Shown here: piece by piece, positions 42,350 through 51,280 of the stretch
Layout of the letters: each line of letters starts with the position of its first letter
Position numbering within the stretch: position 1 is the stretch's first letter
Source: Actinomycetales bacterium
GTDB lineage: Bacteria > Actinomycetota > Actinomycetes > Actinomycetales > Kineosporiaceae
Length of the DNA stretch: 64,000 nucleotides
Direction: 5' to 3'
Assembly: GCA_012719445.1 (NCBI GenBank)
Contig: JAAYAH010000149.1
Span: 1 to 64,000, forward strand
Program-made: the position numbers and the translations under genes
Notes under the pieces: generated by a model
The model's input: only the letters and a program-made list of their open reading frames with translations
Told to the model about the DNA's origin: nothing
Databases searched by the model: none

Positions 42350-43204
42350 TCAGGAGAAACGTCGGCCCTCGTCGCGGATGTAGGCGCGCACGGCGAGCAC
42401 GGCGGCCAGCGCGGTCCACCCGACCAGGACCAGGATCACCCCGAGGTCGACCGAGGCGAACTCGGAGGTCCCGGTGGCGGCGGTGACGACCAGTTCGCGA
42501 CCGGCACGGCTCGGGGTGAACCGGGAGATGGCGCCCAGCCATGCCGGGAACACGGTAGGCGGCATGAAGAGCCCTCCGGCGAAGGCCAGCGGTATCAGCA
42601 GCAGCTGGGCGACGGCGAGAGCCGCCTTGGGCGTCGCCCAGTACCCGATGGCGAAGCCGCCGAACAGGAACGGGAGCGCAGCGGCGATCAGTGCCCCGAG
42701 GGTGAGGACCATCCGGGACGCCGGCAGGGACGCGTCGGTGAGCAGCGCCGCGATCAGCACAAGGGGCAGCAGCGACAGGATGGAGAAGAACAGCCCGTTG
42801 GCCACCCTCCCGAACAACCGGGGAATCGGTCCGGCGGGCAGCGTGCGCAGGTAGCCGTCCCACGACAGCGCCCGGTCCTCGGCGATCCCGGCTCCGAACG
42901 TGAACAGGCAGACACTCATCACCGCGAAGATCGACAGCTGGACCGCGGACCCCGTGGCCTGTAGCGGGTCGTTGGCGACCTCCGGGAACGGGACGATGAA
43001 GAACAGCAACGCCAGGCCGGGGAACAACCCCGTCCCGATCACCGCGATCGGCACCCGGACGGTCTCGGTGAACTGGTACCTGGCCTGGACGAGAGCGAGC
43101 CGCCATCCGGGCACAGTCCTGGCCCTCTCCGATCCCGCGGACGTCACCGGTCCCGCGGGTACGGCCGTGCCCGCGGACGTGACCGGTCCCACTGGTGTGC
43201 TCAT
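42350..43204 (-). CDS. ABC-2 type export permease
   Basis: 284 residues, ATG 43204 with GGGGAG 5 nt upstream, overlapping the ATPase stop. Six membrane helices are apparent, with ABC-2 hallmarks at SVCLFTFGAGIAEDRALSWD and at FAGGLFMPPTVFPAWLGAIS with RFTPSRAGREL after it. The first 28 residues repeat PVGPVTSAG/PAGPVTSAG, encoded by a direct DNA repeat. It pairs with the ATPase encoded just upstream as an exporter in the cytoplasmic membrane. The family includes antibiotic and lipid exporters of the NodJ/DrrB kind; substrate unknown. Confidence 0.92.
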   Translation of the reverse strand: MSTPVGPVTSAGTAVPAGPVTSAGSERARTVPGWRLALVQARYQFTETVRVPIAVIGTGLFPGLALLFFIVPFPEVANDPLQATGSAVQLSIFAVMSVCLFTFGAGIAEDRALSWDGYLRTLPAGPIPRLFGRVANGLFFSILSLLPLVLIAALLTDASLPASRMVLTLGALIAAALPFLFGGFAIGYWATPKAALAVAQLLLIPLAFAGGLFMPPTVFPAWLGAISRFTPSRAGRELVVTAATGTSEFASVDLGVILVLVGWTALAAVLAVRAYIRDEGRRFS

Positions 43205-44211
43205 CGCGACTCCCCTCCCTCGCGACCGTCGTCTACGGCCCTCGCCGCAGGATCGGTCAGGGACAAGAAGGCCTCCTCCAGCGACGCGTTGGTGATCTCC
43301 AGGTCGGCGAACGGTGCGCCGTCCAGCACCAGAGCCCTGACCAGCGCGTCGGCGTCGGAGGTCAGCAGCTCGTACCGGTCGTCCTCGCGGCTGGTGCGTC
43401 GGACCCCCGGCAGCTCGGGCAGACGCTCCGCCGTCACCCGTACCCGCCGCAGCCCGACCCGTGACCTCACCTCGTCCAGGCTCCCGTCGGCGAGCACGTG
43501 GCCGGTACCCAGGACGACGACCCGCTCGGCGAGCGCCTCGATCTCCTCCAGGTAGTGACTGGTGAGCAGGACCGTTCCACCCTCGGCGTGGTAGTCGCGC
43601 ACCGCCTGCCAGAGGCTCAGGCGGGACTCCACGTCCAGCCCGGTCGTGGGCTCGTCGAGCAGCACCAGCCGCGGACGCCCCACGAAGGCGAGCGCGAGGA
43701 CGAGCCGCCGCCGCTGCCCCCCGGACAGCCCCCCGGTCTGCCGTCCGGTGAGCCCGCCCAGCCCGAAGCGCTCCAGCAGCTCCCCCGTCGGCTCCGGATC
43801 GGTGAAGTGCGAGGCGACGAACTCGATGACCTCACTGACGCGGAGGGTCGCCGGGAGACCGGTGTCCTGCGGTGTCACCCCCAGCCCGCTCCGGACGGAG
43901 GGACGGCGCGGATCACCGCCGAGGACCTCGACCGACCCGGACGTCGGCCGCCTCAGCCCGGCGAGCAGCTGCAGCAGCGTCGTCTTCCCCGCTCCGTTGG
44001 GTCCGAGCAGGCCGACCAGTTGGCCTGCGGGGATCTCGATGCTCACCCCGTCCAGGGCGACGACGTCGCCGTAGCGACGGCCGAGATGCTCGGCCCGGAC
44101 CACCGGAGCCCCGACGGGGACGCCGTTCCCGGCGCTCCCGGAACTCCCGGTGCTCCCGGTACTCCCGGGTCCTCGTCCCACGACCACCGGCGCCTCGCTC
44201 GATCCGGGCAT
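43201..44211 (-). CDS. ABC exporter ATPase
   Basis: 336 residues from ATG 44211 (GAGGAG 5 nt upstream). Walker A GPNGAGKTT, Q-loop region VTPQDTGLP, signature LSGGQRRRLVLA, Walker B LVLLDEPTTGLDVESR and a switch His in LLTSHYLEEIEA are all intact. The first 30 residues are a Gly/Ser/Thr repeat (GSTGSTGSSGSAG). It works with the overlapping permease gene. The divergent operon beginning at 44541 encodes another ABC system; the 330 bp between hold both promoters. Confidence 0.95.
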   Translation of the reverse strand: MPGSSEAPVVVGRGPGSTGSTGSSGSAGNGVPVGAPVVRAEHLGRRYGDVVALDGVSIEIPAGQLVGLLGPNGAGKTTLLQLLAGLRRPTSGSVEVLGGDPRRPSVRSGLGVTPQDTGLPATLRVSEVIEFVASHFTDPEPTGELLERFGLGGLTGRQTGGLSGGQRRRLVLALAFVGRPRLVLLDEPTTGLDVESRLSLWQAVRDYHAEGGTVLLTSHYLEEIEALAERVVVLGTGHVLADGSLDEVRSRVGLRRVRVTAERLPELPGVRRTSREDDRYELLTSDADALVRALVLDGAPFADLEITNASLEEAFLSLTDPAARAVDDGREGGESR

Positions 44212-44314
44212 GACTGCTCCTCGACCGTGATCAACCCTCGACCCCCCTCATCCTGGACGACGGCCGTGCCTCACGCCCCCGCAACCGGCGGACCCGCGTG
44301 TCCGGCTCGCCCGC

Positions 44315-44377
44315 CGTCACGACCTGCCGCTCGGCCGTCACGACCTGCCACTCGGCCATCACGACCTGCCGCTCGGC
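44315..44377. repeat. 21-bp tandem repeat, three units
   Basis: Units at 44315-44335, 44336-44356 and 44357-44377 share CACGACCTGCC and CTCGGC, with single-base differences. A degraded fourth unit (CATCGCCACGATCTCC...) and two TCACGA/CTCCTGGGGT remnants follow. The array lies in the divergent promoter region of two ABC operons (44212-44540) and is not coding in any supported gene. Confidence 0.75.
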
Positions 44378-44540
44378 CATCGCCACGATCTCCTGGGGTC
44401 ACGAACTCCTGGGGTCAGGATCTCCCGTCGCCGTGACATGGTGCGCGGCCACCACCACGAGAACCATGTGGCCAACCCGTCACGGCACCCGGGGGTCAAC
44501 CGGAGGGCGGCGGCGATCACCCATCACTAGGGTGCGAGGC

Positions 44541-45605
44541 GTGTCCGTCGTTGTCACCTCCGCCCTCACCAAACGCTTCGGCCCGGTGACGGCTCTCGAC
44601 AGCCTCGACGTCGACGTTCGTCCCGGGGTGACCGGGCTGGTCGGCGCCAACGGGGCCGGGAAGTCGACCCTCATCAAGATCCTCCTCGGGCTGTTACCCG
44701 CGACATCGGGGCGGGCCGAGGTGCTCGGCCTCGACGTCGCCTCCAGCGGCGAGCAGATCCGTCGGGCCGTCGGGTACATGCCCGAACACGACTGCCTGCC
44801 CCCGGACGTCACGGCGACCGAGTTCGTCGTGCACATGGCCAGGATGTCGGGCCTGCCCACCTCCGCCGCACGGGAGCGGACCGCCGACACGCTGCGCCAC
44901 GTCGGCCTCTACGAGGAGCGCTACCGCCCGGTCGGGGGGTACTCGACCGGGATGAAGCAGCGGGTCAAGCTGGCCCAGGCGCTCGTGCACGACCCGCGGC
45001 TGGTGTTCCTGGACGAGCCGACCAACGGCCTCGACCCGGCGGGCCGGGAGGACATGCTCGGCCTGGTCCGCCGGATCGGCACCGACTTCGGGATCTCGGT
45101 GCTGGTGACCTCGCACCTGCTCGGCGAGCTCGAACGGATCTGCGACCACGTCGTCGTCGTCGACGGCGGCCGCCTGCTCAGGGCGACGTCGACGGCCGCG
45201 GCCACGACGGCGAGCCAGGTGCTGACCGTCGAGGTCACCGACCGCGCCGACGAACTGGTCCGGATGCTCCGGGGTGCCGGCCTCACGGTCCGGTCCGGCG
45301 GGAACGGCCACGGACCAGGGAACGGCCACGGACCAGGGAACGGTCCGACGGCGTCCGGTGACGCTCCACCGGCGGACGGGAACGGCGCGGCAGACGGCGA
45401 CCCGCACGGCCTGCGCACCCCGGCCGGCACGCTGACGGCCCGGGTACCCGACGGCCGGTTCGAGGTCGAGGTCACCGACGACGCGGCGCACGACGTCGTC
45501 CGGGACGCGGTGACCCACCTGGGGGTCGGGCTGATCCGGATGCAGCGCCGCCGTCACCACCTCGCCGAGATCTTCCAGGACGGTGCCCATGCAGACCCCC
45601 GCTGA
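44541..45605 (+). CDS. ABC transporter ATPase 1 of a four-gene export operon
   Basis: 354 residues from GTG 44541; GTG 44532 is possible, and no clear ribosome site is seen, so the message may be leaderless. Walker A GANGAGKST, Q-loop region YMPEHDCLP, a YSTGMKQRVKLAQALVHDPR signature block and Walker B LVFLDEPTNGLDP are present. A Gly/Asn-rich repeat (GNGHGPGNGHGPGNG) interrupts the region before the C-terminal domain. It is followed by a permease gene whose start lies within its last codons, then a second ATPase and permease. This arrangement recurs in actinobacteria as paired ABC-2 exporters of unknown substrate. Confidence 0.93.
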   Translation: MSVVVTSALTKRFGPVTALDSLDVDVRPGVTGLVGANGAGKSTLIKILLGLLPATSGRAEVLGLDVASSGEQIRRAVGYMPEHDCLPPDVTATEFVVHMARMSGLPTSAARERTADTLRHVGLYEERYRPVGGYSTGMKQRVKLAQALVHDPRLVFLDEPTNGLDPAGREDMLGLVRRIGTDFGISVLVTSHLLGELERICDHVVVVDGGRLLRATSTAAATTASQVLTVEVTDRADELVRMLRGAGLTVRSGGNGHGPGNGHGPGNGPTASGDAPPADGNGAADGDPHGLRTPAGTLTARVPDGRFEVEVTDDAAHDVVRDAVTHLGVGLIRMQRRRHHLAEIFQDGAHADPR

Positions 45606-46509
45606 CCGCGACACCACCCCGGTCCCGAACGGCGGGGCCGCGGGCGTCATCCACGACATCGGCTACCAGCGCTACGACGGCAGCCGGCTGGGCCGGGGCT
45701 ACCTGCTCCGCACGCTCTTCCTCGACACGCTGCGCGGCTGCTACGGCTTCGGGCGCTCGGCCAAGTCCAAGATCATGCCCTTGGTGCTGTTCGGGTTCGG
45801 CTGTCTGCCCGCGATCATCATCGCCGTCATCCTCAACGCCTTCGGCGGCGAGGAACTGCCGATGACCTATCCCGAGTACCTGTGGACCCTGTCCATGCTG
45901 GTCAGCATCTACGTCGCCGGGCAGGCCCCGCAGGCCGTGTCCCGGGACCTGCGGTTCCGGGCGACGTCGCTGTACTTCTCCCGGCCGCTGCGCCGTGGCG
46001 ACTACGTGGTGGCGAAGTTCGCGGCTATGACGGCCGCGGTTCTGATCTTCACCGGTGTGCCGATGCTCATCCTCTACCTCGGCACGCTGCTGGCGAAGCT
46101 GCCGTTCTGGGAGCAGACCGGCGACGTCCTCGTCGGGTTGGTCGGCGCCCTGCTCACCGCGCTCGTGCTCGGTGGGATCAGCCTCGTCATCGCCGCGATC
46201 ACCCCGCGCCGCGGCTTCGGCGTAGCCGCGATCATCACCGTGCTGCTCGTCGCGAACTCCGTCGCCGGGGTGGTCTTCGGGGTCGCGCAGGAGACCGGCC
46301 GGGAGACCCTCTCCGCCTACGCCTGGGTGCTCTCGCCGACCGGTCTGGTCGACGGCGTCCTGGTCGGCCTGTTCGACCTCCCAGCGGTCAACGGTGTCTC
46401 CCCGCCCGGGACCACCGGGTGCCTGGTCTACCTGTCGGTCACCGTCCTGCTCGTCTCCGCCTGCGCCGGCCTGCTGCTCGGGCGCTACCGGAAGGTCTCG
46501 GTGTCGTGA
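45589..46509 (+). CDS. ABC-2 permease 1 of the four-gene operon
   Basis: 306 residues from ATG 45589 (CCAGGA upstream), overlapping the ATPase 1 end by 17 bp. About six membrane helices are visible, e.g. MPLVLFGFGCLPAIIIAVIL, TAAVLIFTGVPMLILYLG and ISLVIAAITPR. The N-terminal motif DIGYQRYDGSRLGRGYLLR is typical of this actinobacterial permease family. It forms an exporter with ATPase 1 or with the downstream ATPase 2. The next gene starts in a GTGA overlap. Confidence 0.92.
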   Translation: MQTPADRDTTPVPNGGAAGVIHDIGYQRYDGSRLGRGYLLRTLFLDTLRGCYGFGRSAKSKIMPLVLFGFGCLPAIIIAVILNAFGGEELPMTYPEYLWTLSMLVSIYVAGQAPQAVSRDLRFRATSLYFSRPLRRGDYVVAKFAAMTAAVLIFTGVPMLILYLGTLLAKLPFWEQTGDVLVGLVGALLTALVLGGISLVIAAITPRRGFGVAAIITVLLVANSVAGVVFGVAQETGRETLSAYAWVLSPTGLVDGVLVGLFDLPAVNGVSPPGTTGCLVYLSVTVLLVSACAGLLLGRYRKVSVS

Positions 46510-47447
46510 GCGCGATCGTCCTCAGCAACGTGTCCCGGTGGTTCGGCAACGTCGTCGCGGTCAACGACGTGACGATGACCATCGGCCCGGGGGTCACCGG
46601 CCTGCTCGGTCCGAACGGTGCGGGCAAGTCGACGCTGATCCACATGATGGGCGGGTTCCTCGCGCCGTCGACCGGTTCGGTGACCCTGGACGACGAGCCC
46701 ACCTGGCGCAACGAGCGCCTGTACCGGCGGATCGGACTGGTCCCGGAGCGCGAGGCCATGTACGACGTCGTCACCGGCTGGGAGTTCGTGCTGGCCAACG
46801 CCCGGCTGCACCGCCTGCCCGATCCCGCGGGCGCGGCCAGGACGGCTCTGGCGACCGTCGAGATGACCAACGCGCGGGACCGGCAGATCGCCACCTACTC
46901 CAAGGGCATGAAGCAACGGATCAAGATGGCCAGCGCCCTCGTCCACGACCCGCCGGTGCTGCTGCTCGACGAGCCGTTCAACGGGATGGACCCCCGGCAG
47001 CGACTGTCGCTCATGGACCTGCTGCACACCATGGGCGAGCAGGGCAGGACCGTGCTGTTCAGCTCGCACATCCTGGAGGAGGTCGAGCAGATCGCCGGCA
47101 GCATCCAGGTGATGGTCGCCGGGCGGCACGCGGCGTCGGGCGACTTCCGGGAGATCCGGCGGCTGATGACCGAACGCCCGCACCAGTACACGATCCGGTC
47201 CAGCGACGACCGCGCCCTCGCGTCCATGCTCATCGCCGACGCCTCCACCCAGGGCGTCCAGGTCCTCACCCAGAACACCAAGACCCCGGGCACGGACCCC
47301 GAGGGACTGCGGGTGCAGGCCGTCGACTTCGCCCGGTTCGTGCGGGTGCTCCCCTGGTACGCCAGGGAGCGGGGGATCCGGCTGTTCGAGGTCTCCCCGG
47401 CCGACGAGTCACTGGAGAGCGTCTTCTCCTACCTGGTGACCCGATGA
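46506..47447 (+). CDS. ABC transporter ATPase 2 of the four-gene operon
   Basis: 313 residues from GTG 46506 (GTGA overlap). The open frame continues far upstream but belongs to permease 1 in a different frame. Walker A GPNGAGKST, YSKGMKQRIKMASALVHDPP signature block, Walker B VLLLDEPFNGMDPRQR and a switch at LFSSHILEEVEQ are intact. The C-terminal region ends around ESVFSYLVTR. It is paralogous to ATPase 1 and lacks the Gly/Asn insert. Confidence 0.95.
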   Translation: MSAIVLSNVSRWFGNVVAVNDVTMTIGPGVTGLLGPNGAGKSTLIHMMGGFLAPSTGSVTLDDEPTWRNERLYRRIGLVPEREAMYDVVTGWEFVLANARLHRLPDPAGAARTALATVEMTNARDRQIATYSKGMKQRIKMASALVHDPPVLLLDEPFNGMDPRQRLSLMDLLHTMGEQGRTVLFSSHILEEVEQIAGSIQVMVAGRHAASGDFREIRRLMTERPHQYTIRSSDDRALASMLIADASTQGVQVLTQNTKTPGTDPEGLRVQAVDFARFVRVLPWYARERGIRLFEVSPADESLESVFSYLVTR

Positions 47448-47584
47448 ACGCCGGGTGGAGGACGAGGACGCGACCCTCCTGCGGGCCCGCGACCAGCGAC
47501 GGCCCCCCGTCCACGACGGGCGACAGCCCGTCGACGACGATCGGCGGCCACACGTCGACGACGAACGGCGAGGTGACGAAGTGA
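47444..47584 (+). CDS. Possible 46-residue linker ORF with double stop-start overlaps
   Basis: ATG 47444 overlaps the ATPase 2 stop (ATGA), and the ORF's own stop overlaps GTG 47581 of permease 2 (GTGA). The product is Ser/Thr/Gly-rich (SDGPPSTTGDSPSTTIGG) with no known motif. It may be a real small protein or simply a reading path that lets ribosomes reach permease 2. The alternative is that permease 2 starts at GTG 47455 with a long Asp/Arg-rich extension. Confidence 0.35.
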   Translation: MNAGWRTRTRPSCGPATSDGPPSTTGDSPSTTIGGHTSTTNGEVTK

Positions 47585-48309
47585 ACGGCGTGGTGGCCAG
47601 GCTCACCCTGCGCAGCCTGCTCGGCAGGCGACGGGCGATCCTCCTCGCCTGCCTGCCGGCGCTGCTCCTGCTCATGGCGGTGGCGATCCGGTGGATGGCC
47701 GGACCGGACGACGACCTGGCGGGGAACGTCCTCGGCCATCTCGTCGCCGGAACGATGATCCCGCTACTGGCATTGATCGCCGGGACCGGAGCGATCGGCC
47801 CGGAGATCGACGACGGTTCGATCATCTACCTGCTGTCGAAGCCGCTGAGCCGATACCGGATCGCGGTCACGAAGTTCGTCGCCGCAACCGGAGTCGTCCT
47901 GGTCTTCGGCGTCGTCCCCACCCTGATCGCCGGTTACGTGCTCACCGGGCAGGTCTCCCGCCTCGCCCTCGGCTTCACCCTCGGCGCCACAGCGGCCGGG
48001 ACGGCGTACTGCGCGCTCTACCTGGCCCTCGCCGTGCTGTCCCGGCACGCCGTGGTGATCGGCCTGCTCTACGCGGTGGTGTGGGAGTCGATCATCGGCG
48101 GGTTCGTGCCCGGGGCGCAGGCACTCAGCGTCCAGCAGTGGGCGATGTCGCTCACCCAGCGGGTGATCGGTGACCAGGCGGCCGAGCTCGGGGCGAAGGC
48201 GGCGGTCGGCCTGTCCACGGGCGTCGTCCTGCTCTCGGTGGTGACCGTGGCGTCCGTCTGGTACACGGGCTGGCGGCTGCGCGGTCTCCGCCTGACCGGC
48301 GACGAGTAG
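47581..48309 (+). CDS. ABC-2 permease 2 of the four-gene operon
   Basis: 242 residues from GTG 47581; an alternative GTG at 47455 would add 42 mostly Asp/Arg residues. Six membrane helices can be traced, e.g. AILLACLPALLLLMAVAIRW, MIPLLALIAGTGAIG, VVLVFGVVPTLIAGYVL and VVLLSVVTVASVWYTGW. The motif EIDDGSIIYLLSKPLSRYRI is a hallmark of ABC-2 permeases of this class. It probably partners ATPase 2. The operon ends here, 75 bp before the convergent nitroreductase gene. Confidence 0.9.
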   Translation: MNGVVARLTLRSLLGRRRAILLACLPALLLLMAVAIRWMAGPDDDLAGNVLGHLVAGTMIPLLALIAGTGAIGPEIDDGSIIYLLSKPLSRYRIAVTKFVAATGVVLVFGVVPTLIAGYVLTGQVSRLALGFTLGATAAGTAYCALYLALAVLSRHAVVIGLLYAVVWESIIGGFVPGAQALSVQQWAMSLTQRVIGDQAAELGAKAAVGLSTGVVLLSVVTVASVWYTGWRLRGLRLTGDE

Positions 48310-48384
48310 CCCGCACGGGCCGGGACCGCGGCGACCCCGTCGGGCACCGGCCCGGGACCCCTCGTCGTCACGGGTACCCGCCGT

Positions 48385-48990
48385 TCACGCCCAGCGGTCG
48401 TGGAACACGCACTCGGCGAGCGACCGGCGGGACACCTCGCCCGGCTCCTCCGCGGGATATCCGACGGGCATGAGGTACAGACAGACCATGTCGTCGGGCA
48501 GCCCGAGGACGGCCCCGGCGCGGCGGATGTCGAGGTGCCCGACCCAGCACGACCCGAGGCCGTGCGCGGCAGCCGCGAGGTGCACGTGCTCGCCGGGGAT
48601 CAGCGCGGCGCCGTTGTCCCACAGGGTCCTGGTCGTCGCCCGATCCGGAAGCGCGTTGACGCTGTCCAGGAACTCCTGCCCGAACCGGTCCCGGTTGACC
48701 TGCATCGCGAAGTCGTCCGGCGGGAGCGTCGCCAGGTCCGCGGAGAGCTCGACGCAGTACGCGATCACCACCGGAGCCGTCGCGATCCAGTCCTGACCGC
48801 CCGCGGCCCCGGCCAGCTCCCTGCGCAGCGCCCCGTCGGTGACCACCCCGAAGTGGAAGCCCTGCCGGTTCCCCCCGGACGGCGCGAGCCGCCCGGCTTC
48901 GAGGATCTCCGTCAGCACCTCCTCGGGGATCGGCCGGTCGGCGAACCTCCGGACGGAGCGCCTCCGGCGGACCGCGTCCCCGAACTCCAT
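48385..48990 (-). CDS. Nitroreductase family flavoprotein
   Basis: 201 residues from ATG 48990 with GGAGG 6 nt upstream. Typical nitroreductase-fold motifs are EFGDAVRRRRSVRRFADRPI, LEAGRLAPSGGNRQ (FMN-binding N-terminus), GAALIPGEHVHLAAAAHGLG with SCWVGH after it, and a PVGYP motif near the end. The enzyme should be a cytosolic FMN-dependent NAD(P)H oxidoreductase. Natural substrates of this family range from quinones to deiodination substrates and cannot be read from sequence. Single gene, convergent with the ABC operon. Confidence 0.93.
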   Translation of the reverse strand: MEFGDAVRRRRSVRRFADRPIPEEVLTEILEAGRLAPSGGNRQGFHFGVVTDGALRRELAGAAGGQDWIATAPVVIAYCVELSADLATLPPDDFAMQVNRDRFGQEFLDSVNALPDRATTRTLWDNGAALIPGEHVHLAAAAHGLGSCWVGHLDIRRAGAVLGLPDDMVCLYLMPVGYPAEEPGEVSRRSLAECVFHDRWA

Positions 48991-49056
48991 GCCCGGCCTC
49001 CGTCCCCTCGTCACCCGTCCGGCATCCGGCATCCGGAGAGTAGCGCCACCTCGGCG

Positions 49057-50409
49057 TCACGCCACGGGGTCGGTGACCCGGCCGATGAACAGCGGGGTGG
49101 CGGTCCCGACGTCGTGGACGACGAACAGGAACGGCCGGTCCACGGTGAGCTCCAGGTCGACCCTCGGCATGGACAGGGCCCGCAGCACCACCGCGGTCGC
49201 CGCCGCTGCCTCGGTGCCCTGCTCGTCCACGGCGACGAAGGCCTCGTGCACGACGGCGCCGACGACGAACCTCTCGGTGGCGCTCATCCCGGTGAAGTCC
49301 GCCTGGTTGCCGAAGGCGGTGGGCATGCCCAGTGCCGCCAGCACGTCGGAGAGCTCCACGCCGGTGCGGAAGGTCCAGCGCGGTATCCGCAGGTCCACCT
49401 GCGCGGAGCGGAACCCGGTGAGCAGCCGGCGCAACCGCGCGCCGTCCAGCGCCCGCTCGACCTCGGCGAACCGGCCCCGGTCCGGGACGACGACGGCCAT
49501 GGCGAGCGTCGACCCGGCGTAGCGGAGGTTGACGGCCGTCCACCCGCTGCCCTTCCCGACCCCGGCGGCGAGGGCCGAGGCGCGCATCATCGGGACGGCC
49601 ACCGTCGAGGCGTCCAGCCGGGTGAACGGCGCGTCCTCGGTGCCGTGTTCGGCGAACGGCGTCTCCCACGGAGCCTTGAGGTAGACGGCGTTGACGAGGA
49701 CGAGCCTGGTCATCGCGTCGAGGACGCCGCTGGCGATGAGCTCGGGGATCCTCTCGTGGGTCCGCTCGCCCACCCAGGCGTTGATGGCGCGGCGCGCCGC
49801 CTCGGTGGCGCCCCGGTAGTCCACCAGGTGCATGCCGGCGCCGAAGTCCCGCGCCAACGCGTCCAGGAAGGCGGCCTCCCACCCGGTCCCCCATTGCCCC
49901 CACAGCGAGTTCGCGACGTCCAGGCTGATCTCCGCGTCCGGCAGGCCGGGCCGCTCCACGGCCCCGGCCCGCGAGGTGAGCAGGCGGTCCAGCGCGTTCA
50001 GCCCCGATGCCAGCCGCTCCGGGGCGGGGCTCGGGGCGTGCAGGACGGCGTCCAGTTCCTCGGCGGTGCGGCCTCTCGCCCCCGCTCTGGCCATGGCAAG
50101 GGCGGCGACCACCGAGTACGGCGAGGACACAAGGTTCCCCGCCGCCGCGCCCCGTGCCGCCAGTGCACGGTGCAGGTCGGCCGTGAAGGCCAGGACGGCG
50201 TCGGTCGCCGGGGCTGCGGCCGACCCGTCCGCCTCGACCCGGCCGAGATCCGAGGCGGCGAGCTGCATGCGCGGTCCTCCTGTCGCGTTCCTCCCCCGGG
50301 GGAGCCTCCCACCACCCTGGTCGGCGGGCGTCCGGGAGCAGCCGGAGACCCCGGCAACCGGAACGAGCGCGGCGAGCGCAGCGCGGAGGCACTCCCGACG
50401 GGTCGGCAT
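49057..50409 (-). CDS. Lipid-anchored serpin (serine protease inhibitor)
   Basis: 450 residues from ATG 50409. A lipoprotein signal (LRAALAALVPVAGVSGCSR) precedes a serpin domain from about residue 70. Serpin signatures include NLVSSPYSVVAALAMARAGA, LVLVNAVYLKAPWETPF and DRPFLFVVHD. The reactive-loop hinge is GTEAAAATAVV, with small residues at P15-P9 as in inhibitory serpins. Aligning on the hinge gives Leu-Ser as P1-P1' (VLRALSMP), suggesting a chymotrypsin- or elastase-like target. A lipid anchor on the outer face would place it to guard the cell surface. The upstream frame beyond 50409 has no supported start. Confidence 0.92.
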   Translation of the reverse strand: MPTRRECLRAALAALVPVAGVSGCSRTPADQGGGRLPRGRNATGGPRMQLAASDLGRVEADGSAAAPATDAVLAFTADLHRALAARGAAAGNLVSSPYSVVAALAMARAGARGRTAEELDAVLHAPSPAPERLASGLNALDRLLTSRAGAVERPGLPDAEISLDVANSLWGQWGTGWEAAFLDALARDFGAGMHLVDYRGATEAARRAINAWVGERTHERIPELIASGVLDAMTRLVLVNAVYLKAPWETPFAEHGTEDAPFTRLDASTVAVPMMRASALAAGVGKGSGWTAVNLRYAGSTLAMAVVVPDRGRFAEVERALDGARLRRLLTGFRSAQVDLRIPRWTFRTGVELSDVLAALGMPTAFGNQADFTGMSATERFVVGAVVHEAFVAVDEQGTEAAAATAVVLRALSMPRVDLELTVDRPFLFVVHDVGTATPLFIGRVTDPVA

Positions 50410-50608
50410 GCCGCTTCGACGCACCGCGCGGCGACCCGGTTCCCTGCTCCGTGGCAGCGCCCCCGGCGGCCCCTCGCCGCCGCTCGTGGTGTGGTTCCGT
50501 CCGCAGCGCCCGCCGCGGGAGGCAGCGCTGCGCCCCACCCTGCGGGTACCGTCGAGACAGACCGCCCACGGGCAGGTGACGGGGCAGCCGGGTGGGACGG
50601 AGGCGCAG

Positions 50609-51280
50609 GTGGAGGAGCACATCGCCAGGCTCGACACGCTCCGGTCCCGGATCAGGGAGGAGCACGCGAGGCTCGACGGTCTCGATCCCCGCGACCGGGA
50701 GTACGAGGTCGTGGCGCGCCGGGTGTTCGACGCCGCCAACGCGCTGTTGGAGTACGAGGACCGGCTGCCCGTCCTCCTCGACGAGCCGCGTCACCGGCTG
50801 AGCGTGATCCTGGTCCGGTCGACCGGGGCCGCGACGGCCGTCGTCGCCGGTGGCCTGGCCCTGTCCGCCGTCCCCGGCTGGATCACCGTCTGGTGGACGC
50901 TGCTGCTCGTCCCGTTGGCCGTTCTCGGCGTCGCCGTCGCCCTCACCCGGGTGAGGCCGCCCGCCAGTCCGCACCGGGAGCAGCGGACCGGCGCCTGCAT
51001 CGTCGCCGGCGCGACCCTGGTGGTCGGGGTGACCGTGCTGGGGCTGCTGCCCCGCTGGGGGGCTGCCGCCGGGGTCGCCGTCGCCCTCGCCGGGATGTCC
51101 CTCATCTTCGGCGGTCCGGTGCGGGTGCTCGGCAGCCCGTCCGGCGACGGCATCACCCTCCCCCGCGACGACACGGACACCGGCGAGATCCCCGTGGTGA
51201 CCGACGCCGCGGCCCGGTCGTGGCCGGGGTCGCGGCGACGGCGGGCGACCTGGCCGCCGGAGGGTGGTGCACCCCGGTGA
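50609..51280 (+). CDS. Membrane protein with N-terminal coiled coil, unknown
   Basis: 223 residues from GTG 50609 (GGAGG 5 nt upstream). The long frame upstream of this start lies opposite the serpin gene and lacks a start signal. The N-terminus is a charged helix (VEEHIARLDTLRSRIREEHA, to about residue 55), likely coiled coil. Two pairs of membrane helices follow (about 72-110 and 128-165). A hydrophilic C-terminal tail ends in Arg/Pro. The next gene overlaps by 4 bp, so the two products probably work together. No family recognised. Confidence 0.82.
   Translation: MEEHIARLDTLRSRIREEHARLDGLDPRDREYEVVARRVFDAANALLEYEDRLPVLLDEPRHRLSVILVRSTGAATAVVAGGLALSAVPGWITVWWTLLLVPLAVLGVAVALTRVRPPASPHREQRTGACIVAGATLVVGVTVLGLLPRWGAAAGVAVALAGMSLIFGGPVRVLGSPSGDGITLPRDDTDTGEIPVVTDAAARSWPGSRRRRATWPPEGGAPR

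Noticed and set aside
44315-44400. CRISPR-like array
   Set aside because: Units are contiguous without unique spacers, they vary in sequence, and no cas genes are present.
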